DNA from: Phycisphaerae bacterium
Lineage (GTDB): Bacteria; Planctomycetota; Phycisphaerae; Sedimentisphaerales; Anaerobacaceae
Assembly (NCBI GenBank): GCA_016782865.1
Contig: JADHXR010000031.1
Location: 1-54,383, forward strand
Direction: 5' to 3'
Length of the DNA stretch: 54,383 nucleotides
Both the position numbers and the translations under genes were made by a program. The notes under the pieces were generated by a model that searched no databases, was not told the DNA's origin, and saw only the letters and a program-made list of their open reading frames with translations. Below, piece after piece: positions 19,395 through 28,075 of the stretch (within the stretch, counting starts at the first letter, position 1; each line of letters starts with the position of its first letter).

Positions 19395-20972
19395 TTATTT
19401 GCCGGTATAGTTTGCGAATGCAGCCCATGCGCTCTCGCCAACATTCTGACCAATCTCTGCGATTCTCCGGACACCGCTGAAATCGTTGCCCGTCAGTACT
19501 ATCCGTTCACTCTCTGCGCCCAGCATATACAGGTACGGTGAGGTCCCTGCCACTGGCCGGCACCCGCGGACGATAACACCTCTCGCGTCGGTGAGTCGAA
19601 GCGTTGCCGCAGCCCCGGGTGAGTAGCCGCAGTCCAGGCCATCAATTGAAACGCCGTCCGCGTCCTCGCACGCGAGCGCGTGACGCAAATCGGGCGCGGT
19701 AGCTTGTAATTGCACGTTGGCGAACTTTAGCCCCTTGACGTGACGGCAGTAAAATCCATACGCCGGCAAGGTCCCAAACATCGTGCTTTCGGGATAACTT
19801 GCCGGCTTTTCAGGGATCTCTCTTGACGCATCCTCTCTTGTGCCACCGCCATCGAAGCTCAGCTTGATATTGCTCAGAGAGACGTTTTCGACCGCGTGTC
19901 CGGGCAGGCCGGTTATTGAGCAGCCGATACCGGAGACGTTTGTAGCTACAACGTTGTTGACGACTACATTGCGGAAAGTGCCCACGCCGGGCGTCACCCC
20001 ATCCGGGCCATACTGCCTGGCCCTGTTGCCCAGACGCATGAAGATAGGAACGCTGACGCCCTTTATCACAATGTTGGAAATAGCGACACGATCCAACGTT
20101 CCTCCGTCAACGATCTCCAGAGCAAGGCCCGCCAGCCCCCTCTGCCTGCCGTAGGTGACTTTCGAATAGCGAGGCGAACAGATCGTGCAATTCGTTATTG
20201 TGATGTTCTGAAAGCCCCCTCCGGATTCGGTGCCCATCTTAATCGAATTGCAGTGGCTGCTGACCACACAGTTGGCAATCGTCACGTTCTCGCACGGTTT
20301 GAGCGAGCAGCTCTTGAGCACGATCGCGTCGTCATCCGAGTCAACGACGCATCCTGTGATGCGCACGTCCCGGCAACTGTCAATGTTCAGGCCGTCGTTA
20401 TTATACGCGACATGGTTGAACACATAAATGTCTCGGACAGTCAGCCTGTCGCAGTCGAAGTAATGCTGCATCCAGCTTCCTGCGCTGCGCATAGCGACCC
20501 CTTCGATGAGGATGTCACGGCAGCTCTCGATGTATATGCCCTTAGGACGGCTCCGGTCCTTCCAGCGAAACGCCGAACCCTGGACGTCGATCGTGCCCGA
20601 GCCACATATCGCAACGTGCTCAAGACCCTTGGCCGCAATGAGACTCCACGAGTGGAAGTCTCCGCGCCGGCGGGCATAATCGTTCGGATCGCGACTGCCT
20701 AAAAGCGTACTGCCCGAATCCAGCCGCAGCGTGACATGGTTTCCCAGGTAGAGAGTCCCGGAGAGCCACTTTCCCGGCGGAAAATAAACCGTCCCCCCGC
20801 CTCCAGCCGCACACTCATCTATCGCCGCCTGGATCGCTTGTGTGCACAACATCTTAGCATCCGCCTTGGCGCCATAGTCGCGCACGTCATAGATGGCTTC
20901 GGCGCCGTTCGCCAAATTGACTGCCAGCAAACAAACGGCGACTGATAGAATCCTGTATCTTGAAATGCTCAT
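19395..20972 (-). CDS. Secreted GH28-like (polygalacturonase family) beta-helix protein
   Basis: This 525-residue secreted protein has a signal peptide (about 1-24). It opens with a pectate-lyase-like beta-helix start (YDVRDYGAKAD, then CAAGGGGTVYFPPG) and continues as a right-handed parallel beta-helix. GH28 catalytic elements are recognisable but modified: YNNDGLNID (about 189-197, usual NTDG), DSDDDAIVLKS (about 213) and SSHCNSIKMG (about 237, usual GHG). GH28 enzymes hydrolyse galacturonan or rhamnogalacturonan. The ATG has GAAAGGG 6 nt upstream. It lies 75 nt downstream of the GH95-like gene on the same strand, so co-transcription is likely. Confidence 0.85.
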   Translation of the reverse strand: MSISRYRILSVAVCLLAVNLANGAEAIYDVRDYGAKADAKMLCTQAIQAAIDECAAGGGGTVYFPPGKWLSGTLYLGNHVTLRLDSGSTLLGSRDPNDYARRRGDFHSWSLIAAKGLEHVAICGSGTIDVQGSAFRWKDRSRPKGIYIESCRDILIEGVAMRSAGSWMQHYFDCDRLTVRDIYVFNHVAYNNDGLNIDSCRDVRITGCVVDSDDDAIVLKSCSLKPCENVTIANCVVSSHCNSIKMGTESGGGFQNITITNCTICSPRYSKVTYGRQRGLAGLALEIVDGGTLDRVAISNIVIKGVSVPIFMRLGNRARQYGPDGVTPGVGTFRNVVVNNVVATNVSGIGCSITGLPGHAVENVSLSNIKLSFDGGGTREDASREIPEKPASYPESTMFGTLPAYGFYCRHVKGLKFANVQLQATAPDLRHALACEDADGVSIDGLDCGYSPGAAATLRLTDARGVIVRGCRPVAGTSPYLYMLGAESERIVLTGNDFSGVRRIAEIGQNVGESAWAAFANYTGK

Positions 20973-21047
20973 TGTCTGCCCTTTCGTGAGATGAATATAC
21001 CGGCAACGCTTGCGGGGACTCAGGGAAAAATGATTAGAATATATAGT

Positions 21048-23354
21048 TCAGCGCCCCTTGCGGATCAACGTGACCTTCTGGCCCGGCCTGGTCATTATGG
21101 CAAATTCTCCGTTCCTTTCCTCGAAGTCGGTGCTCTCGGCACCTGCTATCTCGTAGCCGGCCGGACCAAAGGGATTCTCTATCCGGCAGAGACCGCCCTT
21201 TTCCGACGTGATCTCGACTCGCTCGGTCACACCTGCCGCCCGCTCGGCTGTTATGAGAAAGGCGCCTTCGGCGCGTAATGTACTGAATGAGACATCTTTC
21301 CACGCCGGCGGTATAGCTGGAAATATCCTGATCGTCCCGCTGTAGCTTTGGAGCAACATCTCCTGCAGACCGGCGGCGGCGGCGAAATTGCCCTCCAACG
21401 TGAAAGGCCTGTAGCGAAAGTTCGAGTAGCCCTTGCCCGACTGGTCGCCGTTACAGTGGAAGCTGCTGCGCAGGCAAAACGCCGCTGAGAAAAGCTCCAG
21501 CGCTCTTTCTGCTTTCTCACCGTCGCGTGCTCGAGCCGCCAGATTGGCGAGCCAGCTAAAGCTGTAGCCCGTCCACCAGGAGGTTCCTTTTTCATCTAGG
21601 TCTGCAAGCGAAGCCTCGATGATCGCCTGATCGTCGGGTCCGTTTTCCCAGCGGATAATCCCCAGAGGATGGATCGCCATCAGATGCGAGAAATGCCTGT
21701 GGGAGGCGGCGAGAGGATAATCTCTGGCAACCAGCATCCTTCTGCTTTGTTGGTCGATAGCAAATTCGCCCATCTCCGCCAGCAAGGCCCGCCAGCGGCG
21801 GGCGTCATCGGTCTTGCCCAAGTCGTCGGCCAGTCCGGCGGTTGTCTCAAATGTCCAGCGGATCAAGGCGAGGTCATAATTTGTAATCGTTGCGAACCAC
21901 GCATTCAGCCGATTGTCGTTTATTTCGGGCGACGAACTCAGAGGCAATGTCCGCTTGCCGTCGGGGCCCTTTTCCGTGACCGCTTCTAAGAAGACCGATG
22001 CCTCGCGCAGCCAGGGATACGCACGGTCGCGCATGAAATCACTGTCCATGCTATATCGCCAATGCAGGTAGAAATGATGGGCCAGCCAGGCGGCGGTCGT
22101 AGCCGAGTGCGTGTACTGATGCCAGCCGCCGATCTGCTCCTGGTTGAGGTCCGCCGTCATCGGCACGTTGAGCCCCGGCAAATCGAAGAAGCGTTTCGTC
22201 CAGGCCTTCGCCGTCTCTTTGGTCTGCCAAAGCCAATTCACGAACCCAAGCGCACCATCAAGCTGATTGCCGCTGTAGGCAGGCCAATAGCTCAGTTCGG
22301 TGTTCAAGTCGTGGTGGTAATCGCCCTTCCATGGCGGGATTTTCATGTTGTCCGCCGTCCACGGCCCCTGCAGCGTAACCGGCGGCGTGTCGGCCCGTGC
22401 CGCGGCGCCAAATTTGTACATCTCAAGATACCACTGCCTCTCGATGATCAGATTGGGAACTCGCACAGACGATTTGCTCCAGTAAGAATCCCACCACGTT
22501 TGATGGGAAACCTGCAACTGATCAAATCCGGCGTCGAGGGCCTTTGCACAAATCTCGCGCGCGGTTCTCAGTGGAGCCGGAGACTCATTGCTCGTCGTGA
22601 CCGACCAGACAGCCAGCCATTTGTTGCCGGCCGTCTTCCAGGCCACCGCAACTGCAAACTTAAATCCGCCCCAGCCCTCCTGCAAGTATCCTGTCCAGTT
22701 GTCGCCCTGTCTCTGCACAGGCGCTTTATACCTCAAGCTCGCCAGATCACCGGCGCTGATCTTGCCGGGCCCCGCTTCGTCGGTCACCTCACCCGCAAAC
22801 GGCGGCGCCAGCAGCTTGACCTCCAGTGTCTCGCCTGACTTAATCTGTATTGCACCCACAGGCTCTGTCGCATGGACGAACACACGGAGGCGCGTCTTGT
22901 CTTTGAAGTTTACGGTCGCCTGTGCGCCGGCAAGATCAAGTGACGCGCTTTCGAAGACCTTTTCACCGATAGTCAGTTCAATCCTGCCTGCCGGTATCTT
23001 CGTCGGTCCGGGATTGCCGTAAGGATCATCGTACAGCCGGTGAAGATCCTCTATTCTGCCCTCCTTGACCCACTGCCGCATTGTCCTGTATGAATAATCC
23101 TCCGTGTGAAACTGCGGCACGGGCCGAAGATCCCAGAGGTCCGTCCGATCAAGCGAAATCCTCAACGGCTTGCCGTCGCCCCAGACAAGTGCACCCAGCA
23201 GCCCATTTCCCAGAGGCATCGCCTCGTCCCAAACCGTTGCCGCGGTGGCATAGTGAAGGCCGTGTTTTACCTGGGGCTGCGCATAAAGAGTCCCACAGGT
23301 CAGGCCGAGAGAAAAAACAAGCAGTGAAATACTGCGTCTGTTTGATCCGGTCAT
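21048..23354 (-). CDS. Secreted GH95-like glycoside hydrolase (alpha-L-fucosidase/galactosidase family)
   Basis: This secreted protein has 768 residues from the ATG at 23354, with AAAGG upstream. A signal peptide precedes an N-terminal beta domain (WDEAMPLGNGLLGALVWG) and an (alpha/alpha)6 barrel. Landmarks of GH95 are present: a DLNTELSYWPAY segment near residue 350; SSSPEIND near 476, with the presumed general-acid Glu; HRHFSHLMAIHPLG; and EGNFAAAAGLQEMLLQ near 655. The usual paired Asn and the Asp of DGNFG appear as Asp and Glu here, so specificity may differ from classical alpha-1,2-L-fucosidases. With the GH28-like gene it may act on branched pectin or algal glycans, which is inference. 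Confidence 0.85.
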   Translation of the reverse strand: MTGSNRRSISLLVFSLGLTCGTLYAQPQVKHGLHYATAATVWDEAMPLGNGLLGALVWGDGKPLRISLDRTDLWDLRPVPQFHTEDYSYRTMRQWVKEGRIEDLHRLYDDPYGNPGPTKIPAGRIELTIGEKVFESASLDLAGAQATVNFKDKTRLRVFVHATEPVGAIQIKSGETLEVKLLAPPFAGEVTDEAGPGKISAGDLASLRYKAPVQRQGDNWTGYLQEGWGGFKFAVAVAWKTAGNKWLAVWSVTTSNESPAPLRTAREICAKALDAGFDQLQVSHQTWWDSYWSKSSVRVPNLIIERQWYLEMYKFGAAARADTPPVTLQGPWTADNMKIPPWKGDYHHDLNTELSYWPAYSGNQLDGALGFVNWLWQTKETAKAWTKRFFDLPGLNVPMTADLNQEQIGGWHQYTHSATTAAWLAHHFYLHWRYSMDSDFMRDRAYPWLREASVFLEAVTEKGPDGKRTLPLSSSPEINDNRLNAWFATITNYDLALIRWTFETTAGLADDLGKTDDARRWRALLAEMGEFAIDQQSRRMLVARDYPLAASHRHFSHLMAIHPLGIIRWENGPDDQAIIEASLADLDEKGTSWWTGYSFSWLANLAARARDGEKAERALELFSAAFCLRSSFHCNGDQSGKGYSNFRYRPFTLEGNFAAAAGLQEMLLQSYSGTIRIFPAIPPAWKDVSFSTLRAEGAFLITAERAAGVTERVEITSEKGGLCRIENPFGPAGYEIAGAESTDFEERNGEFAIMTRPGQKVTLIRKGR

Positions 23355-23475
23355 TTCCAATGTTCCTTTCGTCCGTGAAAGTATAGTGCGCTGCCAGACA
23401 AAGGCAGCCAGAATCTATACTCCTTTTGGTGACTCCACCGCAAGCGCCCACAGAATCAGACTCGTGTCACTCTTT

Positions 23476-26145
23476 TCACCCGGCTGAAGCTTCGAGGCGC
23501 ACATTGTCGAGGCCAATCCACGTGTCACCGGAACTCGAATTGGACAACTCAACACCGACGTTCTTGCCGACCGAATCGGGAACATCGCCGGCCGAGAACG
23601 AAAGCGTATACTCCTGCATCGCGTCAGTAAGCACCACGTCACTGGTTGCGACCGGAACTCTCGCGCCATTATTATCGTAATAGACAATCATCTGCATACT
23701 CGTGGCGGCCCAGGTGATTCTGGCATCGACCTTAAGCTCCAGGACTTGTCCTTCAGCGATGGTGTGGTCCGTCAACTGCCACATCGACGGATCGCCGCTC
23801 ATCAGGTAAGCAGTCCAATCACCATCAGTGGGCGTAAATCCCGTCTCCACTCCCGAGTCGGCGCACGGTGAGTCCGTGTTCCAACCGCCGACATTGTCGA
23901 AGCCCGTTTGCTTGTCGGTGCCGGGCAATTCAAAGCTGGCGTTCTCCACGGCGACCGCTTCGGGTTCGACAACCGGTCGCAGGTACAAACGAATATCGTC
24001 GAAGAACATAGTACCGGCGCCGCCCGGACCTCCTTCGCCCAAGCCGATCGCGATCGCATCGACAGCAGTCAAGTCAACTCCCTGACCCGCGAAGTCATCA
24101 AGATTGATATTCCATTCGGTCCAGGCGTCTATGAGTGCCGCACCCGGGTCATCATGATAAACCGTCCCGGTTGTGCCGTCTGCATTCGAGACAGCCACGT
24201 ACATTGGCTGGGCCTGGTTACTGATCATTCCGATGTCCTGATCGGTCCACTGCAGCAGATCCACATTGGTGTCGGGGAAGCTCACGTTCGAGAATTTCGC
24301 CTCGCACGTGAGCGCCGCATCATGGCTGGTCACCGCCAAGCCTATGTACATTGGCGCATTCATTGGGATTGTTGTCAAATCTAACTGCGTCCACGCCACG
24401 CCGTCCGCCGAATAGTATGCCCTGACGAGCCCGCCAACTGTGCGTTCCAGTTTCACCCAATGCGGGGCAACAATACCTTCGACGAAGAACCTGTCCGTGA
24501 TGCCGCCGGTGCTGTTGCGGAACTGGAACCGGACACCGTTTTCCGGCGTGATAAGCAGCGAGGCGTTAGCCGAATCCGCATCGAGCGTATCACGAATCAT
24601 CACTCCAGCTTTAGCGAACCCGTTTGTATTCTCCACGCTATCGACCCTCGCCACAATTGTGCCCGCACCGGTCAGCTCCTTGAAGGCGAAGTGGAACTCA
24701 TCGGCGGCGTCCCAGATGTCCGTGCCCGAGGCGGTCATTGTGTAGGTCAAGGCCGGCGACTCGACAAAGCTGCCGACATACGCCTGATTGCCCTTGAACC
24801 ACAGCGAAAGTTCGTTAACCCCCTCCCGAGTCCAATCCTCTGCGGGGCTAAACGCACGCACAGATTCCGAATGACTCGCAGCGCCACCATTGTCGTAGAA
24901 GAACGGCATCGCCTGCTTGCCGCCGTGGATAATTGTAGTCTCAGCAATAGGCGGCGCCAGATTGCCGACCTGAGAGCCGTTCGTCGGGTCCTGATATCCG
25001 TCTGCCCAAGTACTGTATATCTCGTAGGGTGGATAATCATTGTAATCTTCAAAGCCATCCACAACGAAGTGATCGATTACCGCAAAGCTATGCACACCTC
25101 CCTTCCACGGGCTGTTCGGATCGAGATCGTTGATCTCGTCGATTCGCCAGTGGTAGGTCTGGCCGAAATCGAGCAGACCCTCGGGATCATATCTGCCGGC
25201 CGTCTGGTCCTGGCTGACCAACACGTTCAGCGGATTGGCCCTGTCGGCATCGTTGACGTCTTCTAATACCGTGCCAAAGTACACATCGTGCTTGTCCGCA
25301 AAAGCTCCCGGCGTCCAAGTGAGCACCGTGTCCTGTGGGACGTCTGTGGCGCCATTGCGCGGCCTTTGGTTCCTGGCCTGCGATGGCGGCCCCACCAATC
25401 CAAGCGCATAGTTGACCGCTGCTTCAAGCAGTGCATAAGCATTCTCATTCCATAGGGCGTACGATCGGTAATCAAAGCCCAAACAGACTCGGATATCGGC
25501 CGCCACCTGAGGACTGCCATCTGAAGGAGCCTGGGCCAGAGCAGAGCCCTTTTCGTAAACAAAAAGAACATCGTACGTCACGCCGTCACTTAGCGCGGCT
25601 CTGGCAATGACGGTGGCCTCTGGCCCTGCGATGCCCATGCTAAAGCGAGCCGTGCCGCTAACAGGACCGGTAATGTCAGTGAGAACGGGCACGGTCCCGG
25701 TGAGACCAGCAGCCAGAAAATGTCCTGGTGCGACGATCTCTATGTCTGTAGTGGCCACCTCGACGCCTGCGCCACCACCTTCTGTCAAACCCATTTCGTC
25801 CCAGGCCCAGGACTCGGTGATGACCATGAGAGTTTCAATTTCTGTGATTTCATCCCTGATTTTTCCGGAGCCTACAGTTTCGGAAATAAAGACCACATCC
25901 GCGGCGGCAGCGGCGGCCTCAGTGGCTGCCTCATCTTCGTCGTCATCGAAAAACGTCACCGTGTGCCCAAGGCCTTCCAAGAACGCTTTGATGGCTTCGT
26001 CTCCCACCATGTGCTCGTCGCCGGCGGCCCGTGCGAATTCCATTGACGAGATAAACAAAATATCGGCCCCCATGGTTGCAGTAGCTGAAAAACAAAGTGC
26101 TACCGCCAGACATAGTAAGGATGTTACAGATTTCTTTTCCAACAT
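23476..26145 (-). CDS. Secreted LamG-family protein with nested concanavalin-like insertion
   Basis: This secreted protein has 889 residues. The start is the ATG at 26145, with GGAGG 8 nt upstream; a TTG at 26160 is in frame. After the signal peptide an alpha/beta N-terminal domain (about 25-245, ADILFISSMEFARAAGDEH) resembles ThuA/glutamine-amidotransferase-like folds. One Ig-like unit follows (about 255-360, DVYFGTV and YHWRIDEIND). The family's C-terminal jelly-roll-like domain comes next. Unlike its paralogs, that domain is split: between LSLWFKGN and MYVAVSN lie about 190 residues resembling a DUF1349/concanavalin-A-like domain. A terminal CBM-like domain (ENASFELPGTDKQTGFDNVGG onward) ends the protein. 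It is upstream of the GH95-like and GH28-like genes and may be the operon's binding component. Confidence 0.8.
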   Translation of the reverse strand: MLEKKSVTSLLCLAVALCFSATATMGADILFISSMEFARAAGDEHMVGDEAIKAFLEGLGHTVTFFDDDEDEAATEAAAAAADVVFISETVGSGKIRDEITEIETLMVITESWAWDEMGLTEGGGAGVEVATTDIEIVAPGHFLAAGLTGTVPVLTDITGPVSGTARFSMGIAGPEATVIARAALSDGVTYDVLFVYEKGSALAQAPSDGSPQVAADIRVCLGFDYRSYALWNENAYALLEAAVNYALGLVGPPSQARNQRPRNGATDVPQDTVLTWTPGAFADKHDVYFGTVLEDVNDADRANPLNVLVSQDQTAGRYDPEGLLDFGQTYHWRIDEINDLDPNSPWKGGVHSFAVIDHFVVDGFEDYNDYPPYEIYSTWADGYQDPTNGSQVGNLAPPIAETTIIHGGKQAMPFFYDNGGAASHSESVRAFSPAEDWTREGVNELSLWFKGNQAYVGSFVESPALTYTMTASGTDIWDAADEFHFAFKELTGAGTIVARVDSVENTNGFAKAGVMIRDTLDADSANASLLITPENGVRFQFRNSTGGITDRFFVEGIVAPHWVKLERTVGGLVRAYYSADGVAWTQLDLTTIPMNAPMYIGLAVTSHDAALTCEAKFSNVSFPDTNVDLLQWTDQDIGMISNQAQPMYVAVSNADGTTGTVYHDDPGAALIDAWTEWNINLDDFAGQGVDLTAVDAIAIGLGEGGPGGAGTMFFDDIRLYLRPVVEPEAVAVENASFELPGTDKQTGFDNVGGWNTDSPCADSGVETGFTPTDGDWTAYLMSGDPSMWQLTDHTIAEGQVLELKVDARITWAATSMQMIVYYDNNGARVPVATSDVVLTDAMQEYTLSFSAGDVPDSVGKNVGVELSNSSSGDTWIGLDNVRLEASAG

Positions 26146-26320
26146 AGCCTTTTCCTCCAAGCTAGTACGTCTCTGTTTTTAAGAACATTCGGTCCGTTGC
26201 GAATTGACTACTGCCTCCATCCTTTCCTTCAGAGACCCGACATGAGCGTCCGGTTGAAAGATCGAAATCGTCAGGCAATCCGCCCCTTAGGGGCCTCAGA
26301 CCCACAAATGCCACTAAACA

Positions 26321-26350
26321 TATATACCAGATTTGTCCCCCCTACGTCAA
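26321..26350 (-). promoter_or_regulatory. LamG-family promoter 3 (extended -10)
   Basis: On the minus strand the -35 is TTGACG (26350-26345), the spacer is 18 nt, and the -10 is TATATA (26326-26321) preceded by TGG. The leader of about 175 nt contains GAAGGAAAGGATGGAGGCAG at about 26212-26231. This resembles the purine-rich element of the other LamG-family leaders. Confidence 0.7.
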
Positions 26351-26685
26351 GGAAAATTGCAGGAGCAAACCACCCACTAAGGACCATGCACGAAATAACT
26401 TTCCGTTTTGGAGGGCCAATTTCACCTTATCTTTGGCCGCTCCTCAATCGCGGAATCCTCCCCCGGCGCGCCGGGATAGAATAGCTGCGCCTCCGGCTCC
26501 GCTCAATCGTTCGCGACCAAATCTACGGCAAACTTGGATTTCAAATTCGCCAATCTATTTCGTGCACGGTCCCAAGTGTGCCTGTGAGTAGCCAAAGGAT
26601 TGTTGAACGCGCAGGCACAAAGCCATAGAATGTGCACAGTCGAGTCGGTTAGCTGAACGTTAGACCAAGTGATAGGAGCCCAAGT
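26351..26685. other. Intergenic region upstream of the PQQ-like propeller gene
   Basis: No gene is seen. The stretch contains the fold-back repeat listed at 26432-26521. The rest is presumed to hold the promoter of the downstream gene. A ribosome site AGGAG lies 7 nt before the ATG at 26686. Confidence 0.4.
26432..26521. repeat. Fold-back intergenic repeat, copy A
   Basis: This ~90-bp element is bounded by TTTGGCCGC (26432-26440) and GCGACCAAA (26513-26521). It contains CTCAATCGCGGAATCCT and CGCTCAATCG. A second copy with the same ends and internal words lies at 42537-42614, and a partial match (GCGGAATCCT...GCGC..GGGAT) lies near 43757. Confidence 0.6.
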
Positions 26686-28071
26686 ATGCTTTACATATCA
26701 ACAACGCGATGTCATTGTTCTATCAGGATTCTCACAGCCGGTATTGTTCTGATGGTCAGTCTCTCGCCGCAGGGACTCTATGCCGGACAAAACTGGCCCT
26801 CGTTTCGTGGTCCCTCGGCAACCGGCATTGCAGAGGGCTATCCGACGGCCGCCAAATGGGATTTGAAAAGCGGCCAGAACATTCGCTGGAAAACCCCCAT
26901 CCCTGGGCTTGCTCATTCCAGTCCTGTGATATGGGGTGATCGGATGTTTGTCACGACCGCCGTCAAGAGCGAAGGAGAATCGCGGCTGAAGGTTGGCCTG
27001 TACGGAGATATCGCATCGGAAAAAGAGGACACCGTTTTCGATTGGCGCCTCTACTGCATCGACAGGAAGACCGGCAAGGTTCTGTGGACTCGACAGTGCC
27101 ACAGCGGCAAACCCAAGGTGATGCGGCACGCCAAGTCCACCCATGCGAATGCCACCGCCTGCACGAATGGAGAAGTTGTCGTCGCATTCTTCGGCGCCGA
27201 AGGGCTGTACTGCTGCGACGTCGAAGGCAATCCAATCTGGCAAAAGGACCTTGGCGTCCTTGACTGGGGCTATTTTCGCGCGCCCGCAGCGCAGTGGGGA
27301 GGAGGCAGCTCTCCTGTTATCCACGAGGACATGATTATTCTCCAGTGCGACGTCCAGGAGGATTCGTTTATCGCCGCCTACGCATTGAAGGACGGTGCCC
27401 AGGTGTGGAGGACCCCCAGAGATGAAGTCCCGACGTGGGGCACTCCAACCGTGTATGCGGGCACCGAGCATTCCCAAATCATCGTCAACGGATTCAAGCA
27501 CATTGGCGCTTACGATATCGAAACGGGCAGGGGAATATGGAGAATGACGGGCGGCGGTGACATCCCGGTCCCGACACCGATTGTGGCACACGATCTGATC
27601 TACATCACCAACGCACACGGCCGCATGTCCCCCGTTTATGCCATGAAGCTGTCGGCAACAGGAGATATTTCGCTTCAAGAGAACGAATCGAGCAACAAAT
27701 ACATCGCCTGGAGCTATCCGAAAGGCGGCAACTACATGACAACACCCATCGTGTGGGAGGACTATTTGTACTGCTGCTCGAATTCCGGCAAACTGAGCTG
27801 CTTTAACGCAACTACCGGAGAGTTGGTCTACCGAGAGGGCCTTGGCTCTTCGAGCGCAGCGTTCTCGGCCTCTCCGGTTGCGGCAAATGGAAAAATCTAT
27901 TTCCCCGGCGAGAAGGGTGACATATATGTCGTGCAGGCCGGTCCGGAATTCAAGGTGATCTCGGTCAACAAGATGCACGAAACCTGTATGGCTACGCCCG
28001 CAATCTCGCACGGGACCTTGTTCTTTCGCACCAGGAATTATCTTGTCGCAGTTGCAGAGCCCAAAGAATGA
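26686..28071 (+). CDS. Secreted PQQ-like beta-propeller repeat protein
   Basis: This 461-residue exported protein has a signal peptide (about 1-34) and a quinoprotein-like beta-propeller. It opens with the planctomycete hallmark WPSFRGPSATG and then repeats blades of the type IRWKTPIPG, VLWTRQCHSG, PIWQKDLG and QVWRTPRDE. No heme-binding or PQQ-ligand set is evident, so it is a BamB/PQQ_2-type scaffold rather than a proven dehydrogenase. The ATG has AGGAG 7 nt upstream. It converges on the next gene, with only 4 nt between the two stops. Its role is unknown; such proteins are very abundant in Planctomycetota. Confidence 0.9.
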   Translation: MLYISTTRCHCSIRILTAGIVLMVSLSPQGLYAGQNWPSFRGPSATGIAEGYPTAAKWDLKSGQNIRWKTPIPGLAHSSPVIWGDRMFVTTAVKSEGESRLKVGLYGDIASEKEDTVFDWRLYCIDRKTGKVLWTRQCHSGKPKVMRHAKSTHANATACTNGEVVVAFFGAEGLYCCDVEGNPIWQKDLGVLDWGYFRAPAAQWGGGSSPVIHEDMIILQCDVQEDSFIAAYALKDGAQVWRTPRDEVPTWGTPTVYAGTEHSQIIVNGFKHIGAYDIETGRGIWRMTGGGDIPVPTPIVAHDLIYITNAHGRMSPVYAMKLSATGDISLQENESSNKYIAWSYPKGGNYMTTPIVWEDYLYCCSNSGKLSCFNATTGELVYREGLGSSSAAFSASPVAANGKIYFPGEKGDIYVVQAGPEFKVISVNKMHETCMATPAISHGTLFFRTRNYLVAVAEPKE

Positions 28072-28075
28072 GACT

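Noticed and set aside
26698..28011. 437-residue minus-strand frame
   Set aside because: It is the shadow of the PQQ-like propeller gene; the plus strand has the signal peptide, ribosome site and family motifs.
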